NCBI GenBank assembly: GCA_903932145.1
Contig: CAIZFE010000098.1
Span: 218,449-282,448 of the forward strand
Reading direction: 5' to 3'
Length of the DNA: 64,000 nucleotides
Origin: an uncultured Rhodopila sp.
GTDB taxonomy: Bacteria; Pseudomonadota; Alphaproteobacteria; Acetobacterales; Acetobacteraceae
Below, piece after piece: positions 26,571 through 35,622 of this stretch. Made by a program: the position numbers and the translations under genes. The notes under the pieces are model-generated. The model ran no database searches, was not told the DNA's origin, and was given only the letters and a program-made list of their open reading frames with translations. Position 1 is the stretch's first letter; each line of letters opens with the position of its first letter.

Positions 26571-28811
26571 TTATACGGCCGCCGCCCCTTGCATGGCCTG
26601 CCACAAACGTTCCTGCGTAAACGGCATCGCCGGCAAATCACGGCCGCCCAGAGCATTCGCGACCGCGCTGGTGACCGCGCACAATGCACCGGTTGTTCCG
26701 GCCTCGCCGATCCCTTTCACGCCCAGGGGGTTGAACGGCGACGGCGTGTTGCATTCCAGCACGCGATAATGCGGAAAATCATGGGCACGAGGTAACGTGT
26801 AATCCATCAGGCTGGCCGCATAGGGCTGGCCCGATTCGGCATCGATCACCGAATCCTCACCCAGAACCTCGCCAACGCCCTGGGCGATACCACCCTGGAT
26901 CTGCGCTTCGGCGGCCTGATGGTCGATGGTAACGCCAGCGTCATCGACCGCCAGATACCGGGTCAGGATCGTCGCGCCGGTTTCCGGGTCCATCGCGACC
27001 TCCGCAATATGGCAGCCCGACGCAAAGGCGTTGGTCGGCATCACGCGACCGGTTTCGGTCATCGGTTCATCCAGTAAATCGACCAAACGGCAAACCGCCG
27101 TCCCATCGGTTCGGCAAACCGTTTCGTCGGCCAGATGCAGGTCCTCCGGCGCACAATTCGCACGCAGGGCGGCCATCGTCCTTAATCGCAACGACAACGC
27201 GTCGGCCGCCATCGCGACGGCGCTGCCGGCGGCGATGGTGCTGCGCGAGGCGTACGACCCGGCCCCCGACAACACCGTTTCGGGATCGGAGGCCACCAGT
27301 TCGACCGTGATCTCGGGCAATCCCAACCGAGGACCCGCCACCAGGGCGAAGGTCCGCGCATGCGACTGTCCGGTACTCGCCGTTACAGTCTCGATCCTCA
27401 GCGCCGCTCGGCCTTTGATGGCGGACACGGTCAACGCCGCCTCATCCGGTGCCCCGCCGCCGCCGGAGACCTCGATAAACAGAGTCATACCACGTCCCAG
27501 CCTGGATCCGGACGCCGCCTGACGCGCGTCGAAGTTGTCCCAATCGGAGGCATCCCGAGCCATCTGCATCATGCGGGAAAAATCGCCGCTGTCGTAACGG
27601 GCGCCATTCGGCAAAGTCCAGGGAAACGCCTCGAACGGTATGATATTGCGCTCGCGCAAAACGAAGGGGTCGATGTTCAGGCGTTGCGACGCGACATCGA
27701 CCAGACGCTCCACCAGCAGCGCCATTTCGGGCCGGCCGGCGCCGCGATACGGGCCGGTGGGAACGGCGTTCGTGTGCATCATACGGAACACCGCGTGCGC
27801 TGCCGGAATCGCATAACATCCCGTCAAAGACTGCAACGGATTGTTGATATTGGCGAACACTGAGACAGGCGTGATGTAGGCGCCGAGATCCGCGTCATAG
27901 GCCATCGACAACGCGGTAAAGCGTCCCGCCTCGTCCACCGCCAACCGTCCGCGCACCCGCACACCGCGGCCCTGGATATCGGTCAGAAACGATTCGCCAC
28001 GCGTGCCATGCCAGGCTACCGGACGGCCGGTCAGGCGGGCCGCCAGCATGACGGCGGCATACTCCGGATAGGCAATGTTCCGGGGGCCGAAGCCGCCGCC
28101 AACCTCGCCGCCCAGCACCCGGAAACGATCCGGCGGCAGTCCGAACACGCCGGCGAAATCCCGCCGCATCTCATTGACGCCCTGATGCGGCGCGCGGATC
28201 ACATAGACTCCGGCCTCGGCGTCCCACCAGGCGGCAGCGGCCCGTGGTTCCATCGTGACCGGAGCCAGGCGGGGCAGAAAAATCTCGGTTTCGATCACCA
28301 TCGCGGCAGCTTCCATCGCGGCCTCCACCGCCTCGGCGTCTCCCGCGACATGGGTCAACGCGACGTTGCCGGTCGGATAAACCAGGTGGGCGTCGTCGGC
28401 CAGACCGATCGCCGCCGGCAGTGACTCGTAATCGACAAACACCGCCTCCGCCGCGTCCAGCGCCTGCGCCTGCGTGTCGGCGATCACGCAGGCCACCGCC
28501 TCGCCCGGATGCCGCACGATATCCGAGGCCAGAACGGGCCGGAACGGAATGATCAGGCCGTTTCCGATACGGTCAATAACCGGGAAGTTGCCGAGGCCGG
28601 CGCAATCCTGCCCGGTCAGCACCCGCACGACACCGGGCATCGCGGCCGCGTCTGTCGTATCGATCGAAACGACTTTGGCATGGGCGTGCGGGCTGCGAAC
28701 GAACGCCGCGAACGCCGCCCCCTCGAACCGCTCATCCGCCGTATAACGGCCCAAACCACGCAGTTTCCTCAGCCGCTCGGTTTCCGCCTGCGGCAATTCC
28801 GTCCTGTCCAT
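26571..28811 (-). CDS. Xanthine dehydrogenase family molybdenum-binding large subunit
   Basis: The 746-residue protein has the aldehyde oxidase/xanthine dehydrogenase hammerhead domain (FAAFVRSPHAHAKVVSID) and the Mo-cofactor domains with VGGGFGPRN, PYRGAGRPEM (form II CoxL-like loop) and the catalytic Glu in GVKGIGEAGTTGA. Such enzymes hydroxylate heteroaromatic or aldehyde substrates, or oxidise CO in form I. The usual [2Fe-2S] and FAD subunit genes are not adjacent, so partners must be encoded elsewhere or this is an atypical member. It lies ten bases after the MFS gene in an operon with a GntR regulator. Start chosen at MDRTELP, eight bases after AAGG. Confidence 0.85.
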   Translation of the reverse strand: MDRTELPQAETERLRKLRGLGRYTADERFEGAAFAAFVRSPHAHAKVVSIDTTDAAAMPGVVRVLTGQDCAGLGNFPVIDRIGNGLIIPFRPVLASDIVRHPGEAVACVIADTQAQALDAAEAVFVDYESLPAAIGLADDAHLVYPTGNVALTHVAGDAEAVEAAMEAAAMVIETEIFLPRLAPVTMEPRAAAAWWDAEAGVYVIRAPHQGVNEMRRDFAGVFGLPPDRFRVLGGEVGGGFGPRNIAYPEYAAVMLAARLTGRPVAWHGTRGESFLTDIQGRGVRVRGRLAVDEAGRFTALSMAYDADLGAYITPVSVFANINNPLQSLTGCYAIPAAHAVFRMMHTNAVPTGPYRGAGRPEMALLVERLVDVASQRLNIDPFVLRERNIIPFEAFPWTLPNGARYDSGDFSRMMQMARDASDWDNFDARQAASGSRLGRGMTLFIEVSGGGGAPDEAALTVSAIKGRAALRIETVTASTGQSHARTFALVAGPRLGLPEITVELVASDPETVLSGAGSYASRSTIAAGSAVAMAADALSLRLRTMAALRANCAPEDLHLADETVCRTDGTAVCRLVDLLDEPMTETGRVMPTNAFASGCHIAEVAMDPETGATILTRYLAVDDAGVTIDHQAAEAQIQGGIAQGVGEVLGEDSVIDAESGQPYAASLMDYTLPRAHDFPHYRVLECNTPSPFNPLGVKGIGEAGTTGALCAVTSAVANALGGRDLPAMPFTQERLWQAMQGAAAV

Positions 28812-28821
28812 CTGCCAACCT

Positions 28822-30183
28822 TTATCGTGCGAGCGCGGGGATCGGTGCGGTTTCCGCCGCTGTTCCGCCGCCAAGTTCTTCCAGGCTGCGGCGGCGCGGT
28901 TCGATCCCCAGACCGGCGACCGTCAGGATCAGCACGAACAGCAACCCGATCATCATGGCCAGAACACCGAAAACGCCGAAATCGGTGAACAGTTTGACTA
29001 CCAGGAATGGCGTCACGATCGTCGCTCCGCGCCCGAATGTGTTGCAGATACCGGAGGCCCGCAGGCGCACCTCGGTCGGGAACAATTCGGGGATGTAGAT
29101 GCCGAACAGCAGCGCCACCAGCACGTACATCGGGATTGTCAGCGCGATTCCGACCAGCGGCAACCAGACCGGATCAGTCACGAAAGGATAGATGGCGCCG
29201 AACACGATGGCGATGCAGGACGCCCCGATCAGTGTTGGTTTGCGTCCCCAACGATCCGCCGTCAGCGCTCCAATGGCCGCTCCGACCGGCGCGCCCAGCG
29301 ACATGATCAGGGTGAAGTTGAACGATGTCGCGATGGACAGGCCTTGTTTGACGAAAAACGACGGCAACCAGGTGATGAACCCGTAGATCAACGTGTTGAT
29401 CACGATCAATGCGATACACCCCAGCACCATGCGCGACGCCAGCGGCGGGGCGAACAATGTTGCCAACGCCCGCGACGGTGCGGGACCGGAGGCGAGGACG
29501 GGCGCCAGCTTGCCGGGGATGGACGCTTCGATCTTCTGCAACAACGCCTCGGCTTCGGCATTCCGGCCGACGGATTCCAGCCACCGGGGGCTCTCCGGCA
29601 GCGCCTTGCGAATCCACCAGACCACCAGAGCCCCGATGCCGCCCAGCATGAACATGCTGCGCCAGCCGAAGGCGGGAATCATAACGGTGCTGATCAACAC
29701 GGCGACCGGCAGTCCGGTGACAACGACGACCGCCAGAAAACCGAGCCAGCGGCCACGGCTGGCGGAAGGTGCGAACTCGGTCAGGGTTGAGTATCCGACC
29801 ACGTTCTCCGCCCCCAAGCCAACGCCCATCAGGAAGCGCAGTCCAATCAGCACCGTCATGTTCGGTGCGAACGCCGCTGCCAGCGAGGCCAGCCCGAACA
29901 GCGCGAGGTTCGCCTGATAGGTGAACCGGCGTCCGAACCGGTCACCGAGGAAGCCGGTAAAGAAACTGCCCAGCATCATGCCGACAAACGTCATCGAAAC
30001 GAAAGCGGCGTTTTGCCCCATCGTCGAGAATCCGGACTTCAACGTCGTCCCGAGAACGGTTCCGGCGATGTAAATATCAAACCCGTCGAAGAACATCCCG
30101 ATCGCAACGAGCGTAAAGACCTTGCGATGAAAAGCCGAGATTGGCAGGCGATCTAACCGAGCGCCTGCGTTGACCGCTGTCAT
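28822..30183 (-). CDS. MFS transporter (aromatic acid/organic acid type)
   Basis: The 453-residue protein has 12 membrane segments with MFS motifs: FFDGFDIYIAG in helix 1, GDRFGRRFTYQ in the loop between helices 2 and 3, RFLMGVGLGAENVV in helix 4, and ADRWGRKPTLIG in the second half. DGFDIY resembles the AAHS (aromatic acid:H+ symporter) and related families. It overlaps the GntR stop by four bases (ATGA), and the molybdenum hydroxylase follows, so it probably imports that enzyme's substrate. Confidence 0.88.
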   Translation of the reverse strand: MTAVNAGARLDRLPISAFHRKVFTLVAIGMFFDGFDIYIAGTVLGTTLKSGFSTMGQNAAFVSMTFVGMMLGSFFTGFLGDRFGRRFTYQANLALFGLASLAAAFAPNMTVLIGLRFLMGVGLGAENVVGYSTLTEFAPSASRGRWLGFLAVVVVTGLPVAVLISTVMIPAFGWRSMFMLGGIGALVVWWIRKALPESPRWLESVGRNAEAEALLQKIEASIPGKLAPVLASGPAPSRALATLFAPPLASRMVLGCIALIVINTLIYGFITWLPSFFVKQGLSIATSFNFTLIMSLGAPVGAAIGALTADRWGRKPTLIGASCIAIVFGAIYPFVTDPVWLPLVGIALTIPMYVLVALLFGIYIPELFPTEVRLRASGICNTFGRGATIVTPFLVVKLFTDFGVFGVLAMMIGLLFVLILTVAGLGIEPRRRSLEELGGGTAAETAPIPALAR

Positions 30184-30812
30184 GGTGTTACTTCCCTTTT
30201 ATTGTTTAGGCCGGCAAGAACGCGCGTCCTTGCGTCGGCGACATGATCGCGTGCGGCGGTTTCCGCTCGCGTGGCATCGCCGGCCTGGATCGCGTCGATG
30301 ATCGTTTCATGTTCGGCAACCAGGCGATCCCGTTGGCGGTCACCCAAAACGAGCAGACTGACGCGCACCAGCCGATCGGACTGATCGACGAGATCGCGTG
30401 CGACCGCCGCCATGCGTGCGTTGCCAGACAAAATCGCGAGTGCGGCGTGAAAGTCCCGGTTGTAGTCGATGAAGTCGCTGGCATTGCCGGTGAACCCGCG
30501 AAATGTATCCAGCGTCCGCGTATTGTCCGCCGAACTGGCGGCTGCCGCCGCACAGGCCGGCTCAATCACCAGCCGCAATCCGAAGATATCACGCGCATCG
30601 GCGGCAGAAACGGCATTTACCCGATATCCCTGGCGAGGCAGGACGGTTACCAGACGCTCACCCTCCAGCCGCAACAACGCATCGCGCACCGGCGACCGGC
30701 TGACGGCGTATTGCGCGGCGAGGTCTTGCTCCCGCAGTTCCTGGCCGGGTGGCAGCTCACAGGTCAGGATCGCGCTACGGAGCGCGTCATAGACATTGTC
30801 CCGCAACAGCAT
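30180..30812 (-). CDS. GntR family regulator, FCD (FadR) subfamily
   Basis: The 210-residue protein has the winged helix of GntR (NVYDALRSAILTCELPPGQE, LREQDLAAQYAVSRSPVRDA, LVTVLPRQGYRV) and an all-helical FCD ligand-binding domain (residues about 75-195; DYNRDFHAALAILSGN carries conserved D and H metal or ligand residues). It leads the MFS-hydroxylase operon and faces the hydrolase gene at 30880. A perfect palindrome at 30853-30866 is the likely operator. Confidence 0.9.
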   Translation of the reverse strand: MLLRDNVYDALRSAILTCELPPGQELREQDLAAQYAVSRSPVRDALLRLEGERLVTVLPRQGYRVNAVSAADARDIFGLRLVIEPACAAAAASSADNTRTLDTFRGFTGNASDFIDYNRDFHAALAILSGNARMAAVARDLVDQSDRLVRVSLLVLGDRQRDRLVAEHETIIDAIQAGDATRAETAARDHVADARTRVLAGLNNKREVTP

Positions 30813-30852
30813 CCCTGGTTGCCCCTTTCCCGTTGGGCTGTATGATGGCGGC

Positions 30853-30866
30853 CGTGATATATCACG
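30853..30866. promoter_or_regulatory. 14-bp perfect palindrome, candidate GntR operator
   Basis: CGTGATATATCACG is fully self-complementary and lies in the 67-base divergent region between the GntR gene and the hydrolase gene, about 13 bases from the hydrolase start. Size and position suit a GntR/FCD operator controlling both directions. Confidence 0.6.
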
Positions 30867-30879
30867 TCAAGGACGCACA

Positions 30880-31656
30880 ATGGACAGGATGTTTGCTGAC
30901 GGAACCGTCGAGGCCCACGTAACCGGCGAGGGGCCGCCGCTTGTGCTGCTGCATTCGCTGCTGGCCGACCGTTCCAGCTTTGATCGGGTGGCCGGTTCGT
31001 TGGCAGACCGGTTCCAGGTCATGCTGCCCGCGCTGCCCGGCTTTGGCCGGTCACCTGCCGTGGAGGGAGGCCTGACCGGCGTTGCCGACCGCGTCGCCGC
31101 CGCCATTCGCGACTTCGCGAACGGCCAACCCGTACGTCTGCTGGGGAATGGCTACGGTGGCTTCGTCGCTCTGCAGGCGGTGATTCGTCACCCCGGCCTG
31201 GCGGAGCGCCTGGTGCTCGCCGATGCCGGCGCGGCATTTTCCGAACCGGGCCGCGAAGCATTCCGCGGCATGGCGCGCGGAGCGGCCGCCAAGGGACTGG
31301 AAGGCATCGCCGATATCGCGATGCGCCGCCTGTTCGCTGCCGATTTCTACGCCGCGAACCCCGATCTGGTCGCCGAACGCCGCCGGATTTTTCTCGATTC
31401 CGACCCGGCTGTGATCATCGCGGCGTGCGACGCGCTGGCATCGCTCGATCTGCGCCCAGCCCTGGCGGACGTGGGCATCCCGGTGCTCGCCGTGGTCGGT
31501 GAACAGGACGAGGCCACGCCGTTGCCAATGTCACGCGAGGTCGTGGCCGGTCTGCCCAACGCGACGTTGACGATCCTGGAGGGCCTCGCCCATGTCCCGC
31601 AATTGCAGGCACCGGAGCGGTTTCTGGACGCCGTGATGCCCTTTTTGATGGGGTAG
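30880..31656 (+). CDS. Alpha/beta hydrolase-fold protein lacking the Ser nucleophile
   Basis: The 258-residue protein has the alpha/beta hydrolase pattern: LVLLHSLLADRSSFD (oxyanion strand), LPALPGFGRSPA, a nucleophile elbow, an Asp in GEQDEATP and a His in EGLAHVPQLQ. The elbow reads GNGYGG (residues 89-94): the usual Ser is Gly (codon ggc at 31150-31152). So either it is not a hydrolase in the normal sense, it acts like cofactor-free lyases or racemising folds, or it has lost activity. It is divergent from the GntR-MFS-hydroxylase operon and shares the palindromic operator, which suggests co-regulation. Start at 30880 follows AAGGA. Confidence 0.82.
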   Translation: MDRMFADGTVEAHVTGEGPPLVLLHSLLADRSSFDRVAGSLADRFQVMLPALPGFGRSPAVEGGLTGVADRVAAAIRDFANGQPVRLLGNGYGGFVALQAVIRHPGLAERLVLADAGAAFSEPGREAFRGMARGAAAKGLEGIADIAMRRLFAADFYAANPDLVAERRRIFLDSDPAVIIAACDALASLDLRPALADVGIPVLAVVGEQDEATPLPMSREVVAGLPNATLTILEGLAHVPQLQAPERFLDAVMPFLMG

Positions 31657-31665
31657 CCGCGTTGG

Positions 31666-32097
31666 TCAGGCCGGCCGTGCACCGCCCATGAACCGCGACA
31701 GCAGGCCGGCGAGGTCTGGCATTTGTGACGATTCGGCCGGAACGGCTCCACCCGGGGTCATGTGATCGACGACATGCGGAAGGGCCTGCGCCAGCACGTC
31801 CTTCAGCGCGTCCGGAGTGGTTCCGGCCTGCTTCGCCCATGCCTCTATTTGGTCGGGTTGGAATGCCTGCCCGACCTGATCGCCGGTCAAGGGCGCATTC
31901 TGGCCGGTGCCGACCCAGGACTGCACGTGCTGATCAAGCCCGGCGGACTGGAATTTTGAAATGATCGCTGCCACGCCTTGCTTGTCACCATCCTGCACGG
32001 CGAGCACCTGTTGCAGGATGCCGGCGATCGGCGAGGCTTGTCCCTGTTGCCCGCCGCCCAAGACGCCTTGCAGTATCTGGCCGAAAAATCCGCTCAT
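31666..32097 (-). CDS. YidB family (DUF937) protein
   Basis: The 143-residue product begins MSGFFGQILQGVLGGGQQGQ and continues through QSAGLDQHVQSWVGTGQNAP, LTGDQVGQAF and a C-terminal helical segment (ALPHVVDHMTPGG). This matches the YidB/DUF937 family, whose role is unknown. AAAGGGGAT precedes the ATG. It converges with the hydrolase gene ten bases away. Confidence 0.85.
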   Translation of the reverse strand: MSGFFGQILQGVLGGGQQGQASPIAGILQQVLAVQDGDKQGVAAIISKFQSAGLDQHVQSWVGTGQNAPLTGDQVGQAFQPDQIEAWAKQAGTTPDALKDVLAQALPHVVDHMTPGGAVPAESSQMPDLAGLLSRFMGGARPA

Positions 32098-32286
32098 CGA
32101 AATCCCCTTTGCTTTAGAAATGAATTCAATGGAGCCACGGGCTGCCGCAATCGGCGGCAACGAACCGGACAGTGGTGGCCAGAAGCAACCCGGCCATCCG
32201 CTCAACCTCGTAGCAGGAGTTTCCGGACCGGGGCAGTCCGGACGGCGTGACATTATCGGCTTGTCACGCCCATTTTACAGTCAGCA

Positions 32287-33198
32287 TCAGGCCTCATACG
32301 CCAATCGCAGGCCAGGGCCGTCCCACGGCATCGAAACAAGTTGGCCGGTTCCGGACAGTGTCATGTAAGCGGTTTGAAGATCGGGGCCGCCGAAGCAAAT
32401 ATTGGTGCAGAACATGTCGGGCATTGGGATTTGCCGCTTCAGTCCGCCCGCCGGCGCCACAACACTGACCGAACCGTTTACCAGCGTGGCCACGCAAACG
32501 TTCCCGGCAGCATCGACCGCGAGGCTGTCGAAGCGCTGAAATCCTCCCAGACCGACCATCAGCCGGCCGCCGTGCGGGGAGGGAAACGGCGCCTTGCCCA
32601 AGACGCCGGGAGCCAGAATGTCGAATGCCCACAGGCGGGCGGTTTCGGTTTCCGCGACGTAGAGGGTCTTGCCATCCGGCGACAGGCCGATGCCGTTCGG
32701 CGTCAGGATGGGGTGGACAACCTCGGTGATGCGCGATCCGTCGGCCAACGCGTAATAGACGCCGCCCCAATCGCGGTCGCGGGTGCGCGCCTTGCCGAGG
32801 TCGGTGAAATAGAAGCCGCCCTGCCCGTCGAACACGATATCGTTGGGACCCAGCAGTTTGTGGGCGCCGCAATGATCGTAGAGCACGGAAACAGTCCCTG
32901 AAACGGGATCGACCCGCTCTATCCGGCCGCCAGCGTAATCCGAAGCCGGCCCGATCGGGCGCAGCATGTTCATTTCAGTGCGCCACTGGAAGCCGCCGTT
33001 GTTGCAGACGTAGAACGCGCCATCCGGTCCGACCGCCAGCCCGTTCGGGCCGCCGCCGGTATGGGCGACGATTTCGGTGCGGCCGTCGGGATGGACGCGC
33101 GTGACGGTCTGACGCTCGATTTCGACCAGCACGACGGAACCGTCCCGCATGGCGACCGGACCCTCCGGGAAGCGCAGGCCGGTGGCGATGATTTTCAT
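32287..33198 (-). CDS. SMP-30/gluconolactonase family protein
   Basis: The 303-residue protein is a six-bladed beta-propeller of the SMP-30/gluconolactonase/LRE family: RFPEGPVAMRDGSVVLVEIE at the N terminus (metal-binding Glu), GGGPNGLAVGPDGAFYVCNN, LGPNDIVFDGQGGFYFTD (metal-binding Asn/Asp) and ILTPNGIGLSPDGKTLYVAE. These enzymes hydrolyse lactones, often sugar lactones. GGAGGG lies eight bases before the ATG. It sits near the GntR catabolic cluster but is separated by the YidB gene. The substrate is unknown. Confidence 0.88.
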   Translation of the reverse strand: MKIIATGLRFPEGPVAMRDGSVVLVEIERQTVTRVHPDGRTEIVAHTGGGPNGLAVGPDGAFYVCNNGGFQWRTEMNMLRPIGPASDYAGGRIERVDPVSGTVSVLYDHCGAHKLLGPNDIVFDGQGGFYFTDLGKARTRDRDWGGVYYALADGSRITEVVHPILTPNGIGLSPDGKTLYVAETETARLWAFDILAPGVLGKAPFPSPHGGRLMVGLGGFQRFDSLAVDAAGNVCVATLVNGSVSVVAPAGGLKRQIPMPDMFCTNICFGGPDLQTAYMTLSGTGQLVSMPWDGPGLRLAYEA

Positions 33199-33297
33199 GA
33201 TGTTTCCCTCCGTTTTCGCCAGTCTAAAGCGGTTTCGGGCCAAATGCGAACCGGACCGTTAAGGGTTTGTTCATCTTTTGCGGGCACACTGGCGTGT

Positions 33298-34605
33298 ATG
33301 CGTTCTGCTTTGCACCGTCCTGACATTCCCATTCTTGCCGTTGCCTCGGTCGTCCTGGCGGCCGGCATCGTCTCGCCACCGCTGTTCGGCATGGTTTTGG
33401 CAACCGCGGTCGTCGCTGGCATCGCGTTCCTGGCCGTGCGGTTTCCAACCTGGTTTTGCGTCGCCTGGCTTCTGGTGACCGGCATGAGCCTGGAAATGAC
33501 GCTGCACGACCTCGCGGGCGATGAAACCTACCAACCGGCCATCGCGGTGATCAAAGGGATCGAGATCTGTCTCGGTATCGTGTGCATGATCCGGTTCGGG
33601 GTAAAACAGGACCTGCTGTGTCCTGTATGGGCGTTCCCGGCGATGTTTGTCTGCGGCTGGGTTCACGGCCTGTATCCGGGACTCACCACCGTGGACAGCC
33701 TGCGATCAACAGTCGGGTCTGCCGCCCCGTTCGTATTCTGTTTGTCTCGGGTGCCACGGTCCTGGGCCAATGCCATGATCCGCGCCACCCAATGGTGCCC
33801 GCTGATGGCGGTGGTGGCGAGCGTTCCCCTGGCACTCTCCGGCCTGCGTCCCTTGTTCGTCGAGAGCGGCGGCGCCAGGTTGGCGGGCCTTGGACATCCC
33901 GCGTTTCTGGCCGGGGTCTGTCTGCCAGCGATCTATGCCTGCCTGATCCAGTTGTATCGAGAAGGACGGCGCGGCGATCTTTGGCTGCTGATCGTCAACA
34001 GCGTGATCCTGATTTTGACGGGCGCGCGGGCGCCGGTGGCGTTCGCCGTGGCGGTGACCGGCATCAGCCTGCTGACGCTACGCTCCACCGTGTTCGCCGT
34101 GCGTGACCGGATCATGCTGGTGCTGGCCGTGTTGGCTGTCGTGCCGCTGCTGGCAGTGTTGGCGGGCGATTTGGAGGATGTCCGGTTGTTCAATGTCGTC
34201 CTGAACGAAACCGGCAACTTAAGCGGGCGCAGCCTGCTGTGGCCGTGGTTTGAAGACGCCGCGACCGGATCGCCCTGGTTCGGCTGGGGCGTCGGGGCTG
34301 GCAACGCGGTGATCCCGGCGGACGGGCGCATCGCGCGGATGTTGCACACCTGGGCGGCGCATAACGAATACCTGCGCATCGAAGTCGAGGGCGGTGTGTT
34401 CGGTGGAACTCTGTTGATCGGGTTGTTTGTGGCGTGGGTGATTGTCCATACACGTAAACTGCGCCCGTCAGACCGCCGCATTATGCGGCTGGCGTTCCTG
34501 GCACTGGCCGGTCACGCGTTCACCGACAACGTGCTGATCTCCACCCCCGCCTGCGTATTGTTCGCATTCGCGACCGCCGTGTTCGCGCGCCGTCGCGGCG
34601 AATAG
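33298..34605 (+). CDS. O-antigen ligase/polymerase-type membrane protein
   Basis: The 435-residue protein has about ten membrane segments and the Wzy_C signature: a large loop with SGRSLLWPWFEDAATGSPWF and then HNEYLRIEVEGGVFGGTLL, where the His and Arg are those of O-antigen ligases and polymerases. ILTGARAPVAFAVAV before it is also typical. It likely links or polymerises surface glycan at the periplasmic face of the inner membrane. No LPS cluster is seen around it. The first Met after an unconserved frame, at 33298, is used as start. Confidence 0.8.
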   Translation: MRSALHRPDIPILAVASVVLAAGIVSPPLFGMVLATAVVAGIAFLAVRFPTWFCVAWLLVTGMSLEMTLHDLAGDETYQPAIAVIKGIEICLGIVCMIRFGVKQDLLCPVWAFPAMFVCGWVHGLYPGLTTVDSLRSTVGSAAPFVFCLSRVPRSWANAMIRATQWCPLMAVVASVPLALSGLRPLFVESGGARLAGLGHPAFLAGVCLPAIYACLIQLYREGRRGDLWLLIVNSVILILTGARAPVAFAVAVTGISLLTLRSTVFAVRDRIMLVLAVLAVVPLLAVLAGDLEDVRLFNVVLNETGNLSGRSLLWPWFEDAATGSPWFGWGVGAGNAVIPADGRIARMLHTWAAHNEYLRIEVEGGVFGGTLLIGLFVAWVIVHTRKLRPSDRRIMRLAFLALAGHAFTDNVLISTPACVLFAFATAVFARRRGE

Positions 34606-34668
34606 CCTTGCCCGATTCGGGATTGCGGGCGTAGGAGACGGCGCCATCAAGCCGGAGTTAACTTGGTC

Positions 34669-35622
34669 ATGCGGCGTCTTTTTCTGTTGTTTTGTCTGAC
34701 GGTTGCCTCACCTGCCTGGGCGGGGGGGATTGCCTTCATCGTGAACTCCCGCGGGCCATCGATCAGCGTCGTTGATATGGCGACCCTGAAGGAGGTCAGC
34801 CGCATCCCGACGTTGCGGGAGCCGCATCACCTGATCCTGACCCCGGACGGGCATAGCCTGATGGTCGGCGACACTGCCGGTAATCAGATGATGTTCCTCG
34901 ATCCCAATACGGGAGAGGTGCAGAAGCGCATGCCTGTGGCCGATCCGTATCAATTCCAGTTCAGCCCGGACGGCAAGCTGCTGACGGTAAACGGGTTGTT
35001 GCGCAATCAGGTGGATGTTTATGACGCTGCCAGCATGAAGCTGCTGAAGCGGTTTCCGGTTGTTGCGACGCCGAGTCATTTGACGTATTCGCCGGATTCA
35101 TCGACGGTCTTTGTGAGTTTGCAGGATAGCGACAAGCTGGTTGCGTTCGATCTGCGCACGATGACCGAGAAATGGACTGTTCCCATTGGCAAGACTCCGG
35201 CCGGTGTGCTGTGGCTGAATGGCACCGTGCTGGTGGCGGATATGGGGACAGACCATCTGGCGCAGGTCGATCCGGCGACGGGCAAGATTTTGGCGCTGAT
35301 CCCGACCGGCAAGGGCGCGCATCAGCTTTTCCTGTCACCCGACAAGAAGATTTTGTGGGTCAATAACCGCGAGGGCGGCACAACTGTGTCCCTGGATGCG
35401 ACGACTCTGAAGCTGATCCGCAGCTATTCAATCCCCGGTGGGCCGGATGACATGGATTTCGCGCCGAACGGAAAAATCTGGATCACGCGGCGTTTCGCTG
35501 AGAAAGTCGCGGTGCTGGACCCGGCGTCCGGCAGTTACGAAACCATCAATGTGGGACGTTCGCCGCATGGGTTGTTCCTGAATCCCAAGGCACCGTCACC
35601 CGCGGTGGTGTCGAGCCGCTGA
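34669..35622 (+). CDS. Periplasmic YncE-like beta-propeller protein
   Basis: The 317-residue product has a signal peptide (MRRLFLLFCLTVASPAWA) and then seven repeated blades of the YVTN/YncE type: SISVVDMATLKEVSRIPTL, HLILTPDGHSLMVGDTAG, and so on to RSPHGLFLNP. It is a periplasmic beta-propeller with no catalytic motif. Its stop overlaps the fatty acid hydroxylase start (TGATG), so the two are cotranscribed, and the O-antigen ligase gene is just upstream. It may be a binding or scaffold protein for envelope enzymes. Confidence 0.82.
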   Translation: MRRLFLLFCLTVASPAWAGGIAFIVNSRGPSISVVDMATLKEVSRIPTLREPHHLILTPDGHSLMVGDTAGNQMMFLDPNTGEVQKRMPVADPYQFQFSPDGKLLTVNGLLRNQVDVYDAASMKLLKRFPVVATPSHLTYSPDSSTVFVSLQDSDKLVAFDLRTMTEKWTVPIGKTPAGVLWLNGTVLVADMGTDHLAQVDPATGKILALIPTGKGAHQLFLSPDKKILWVNNREGGTTVSLDATTLKLIRSYSIPGGPDDMDFAPNGKIWITRRFAEKVAVLDPASGSYETINVGRSPHGLFLNPKAPSPAVVSSR

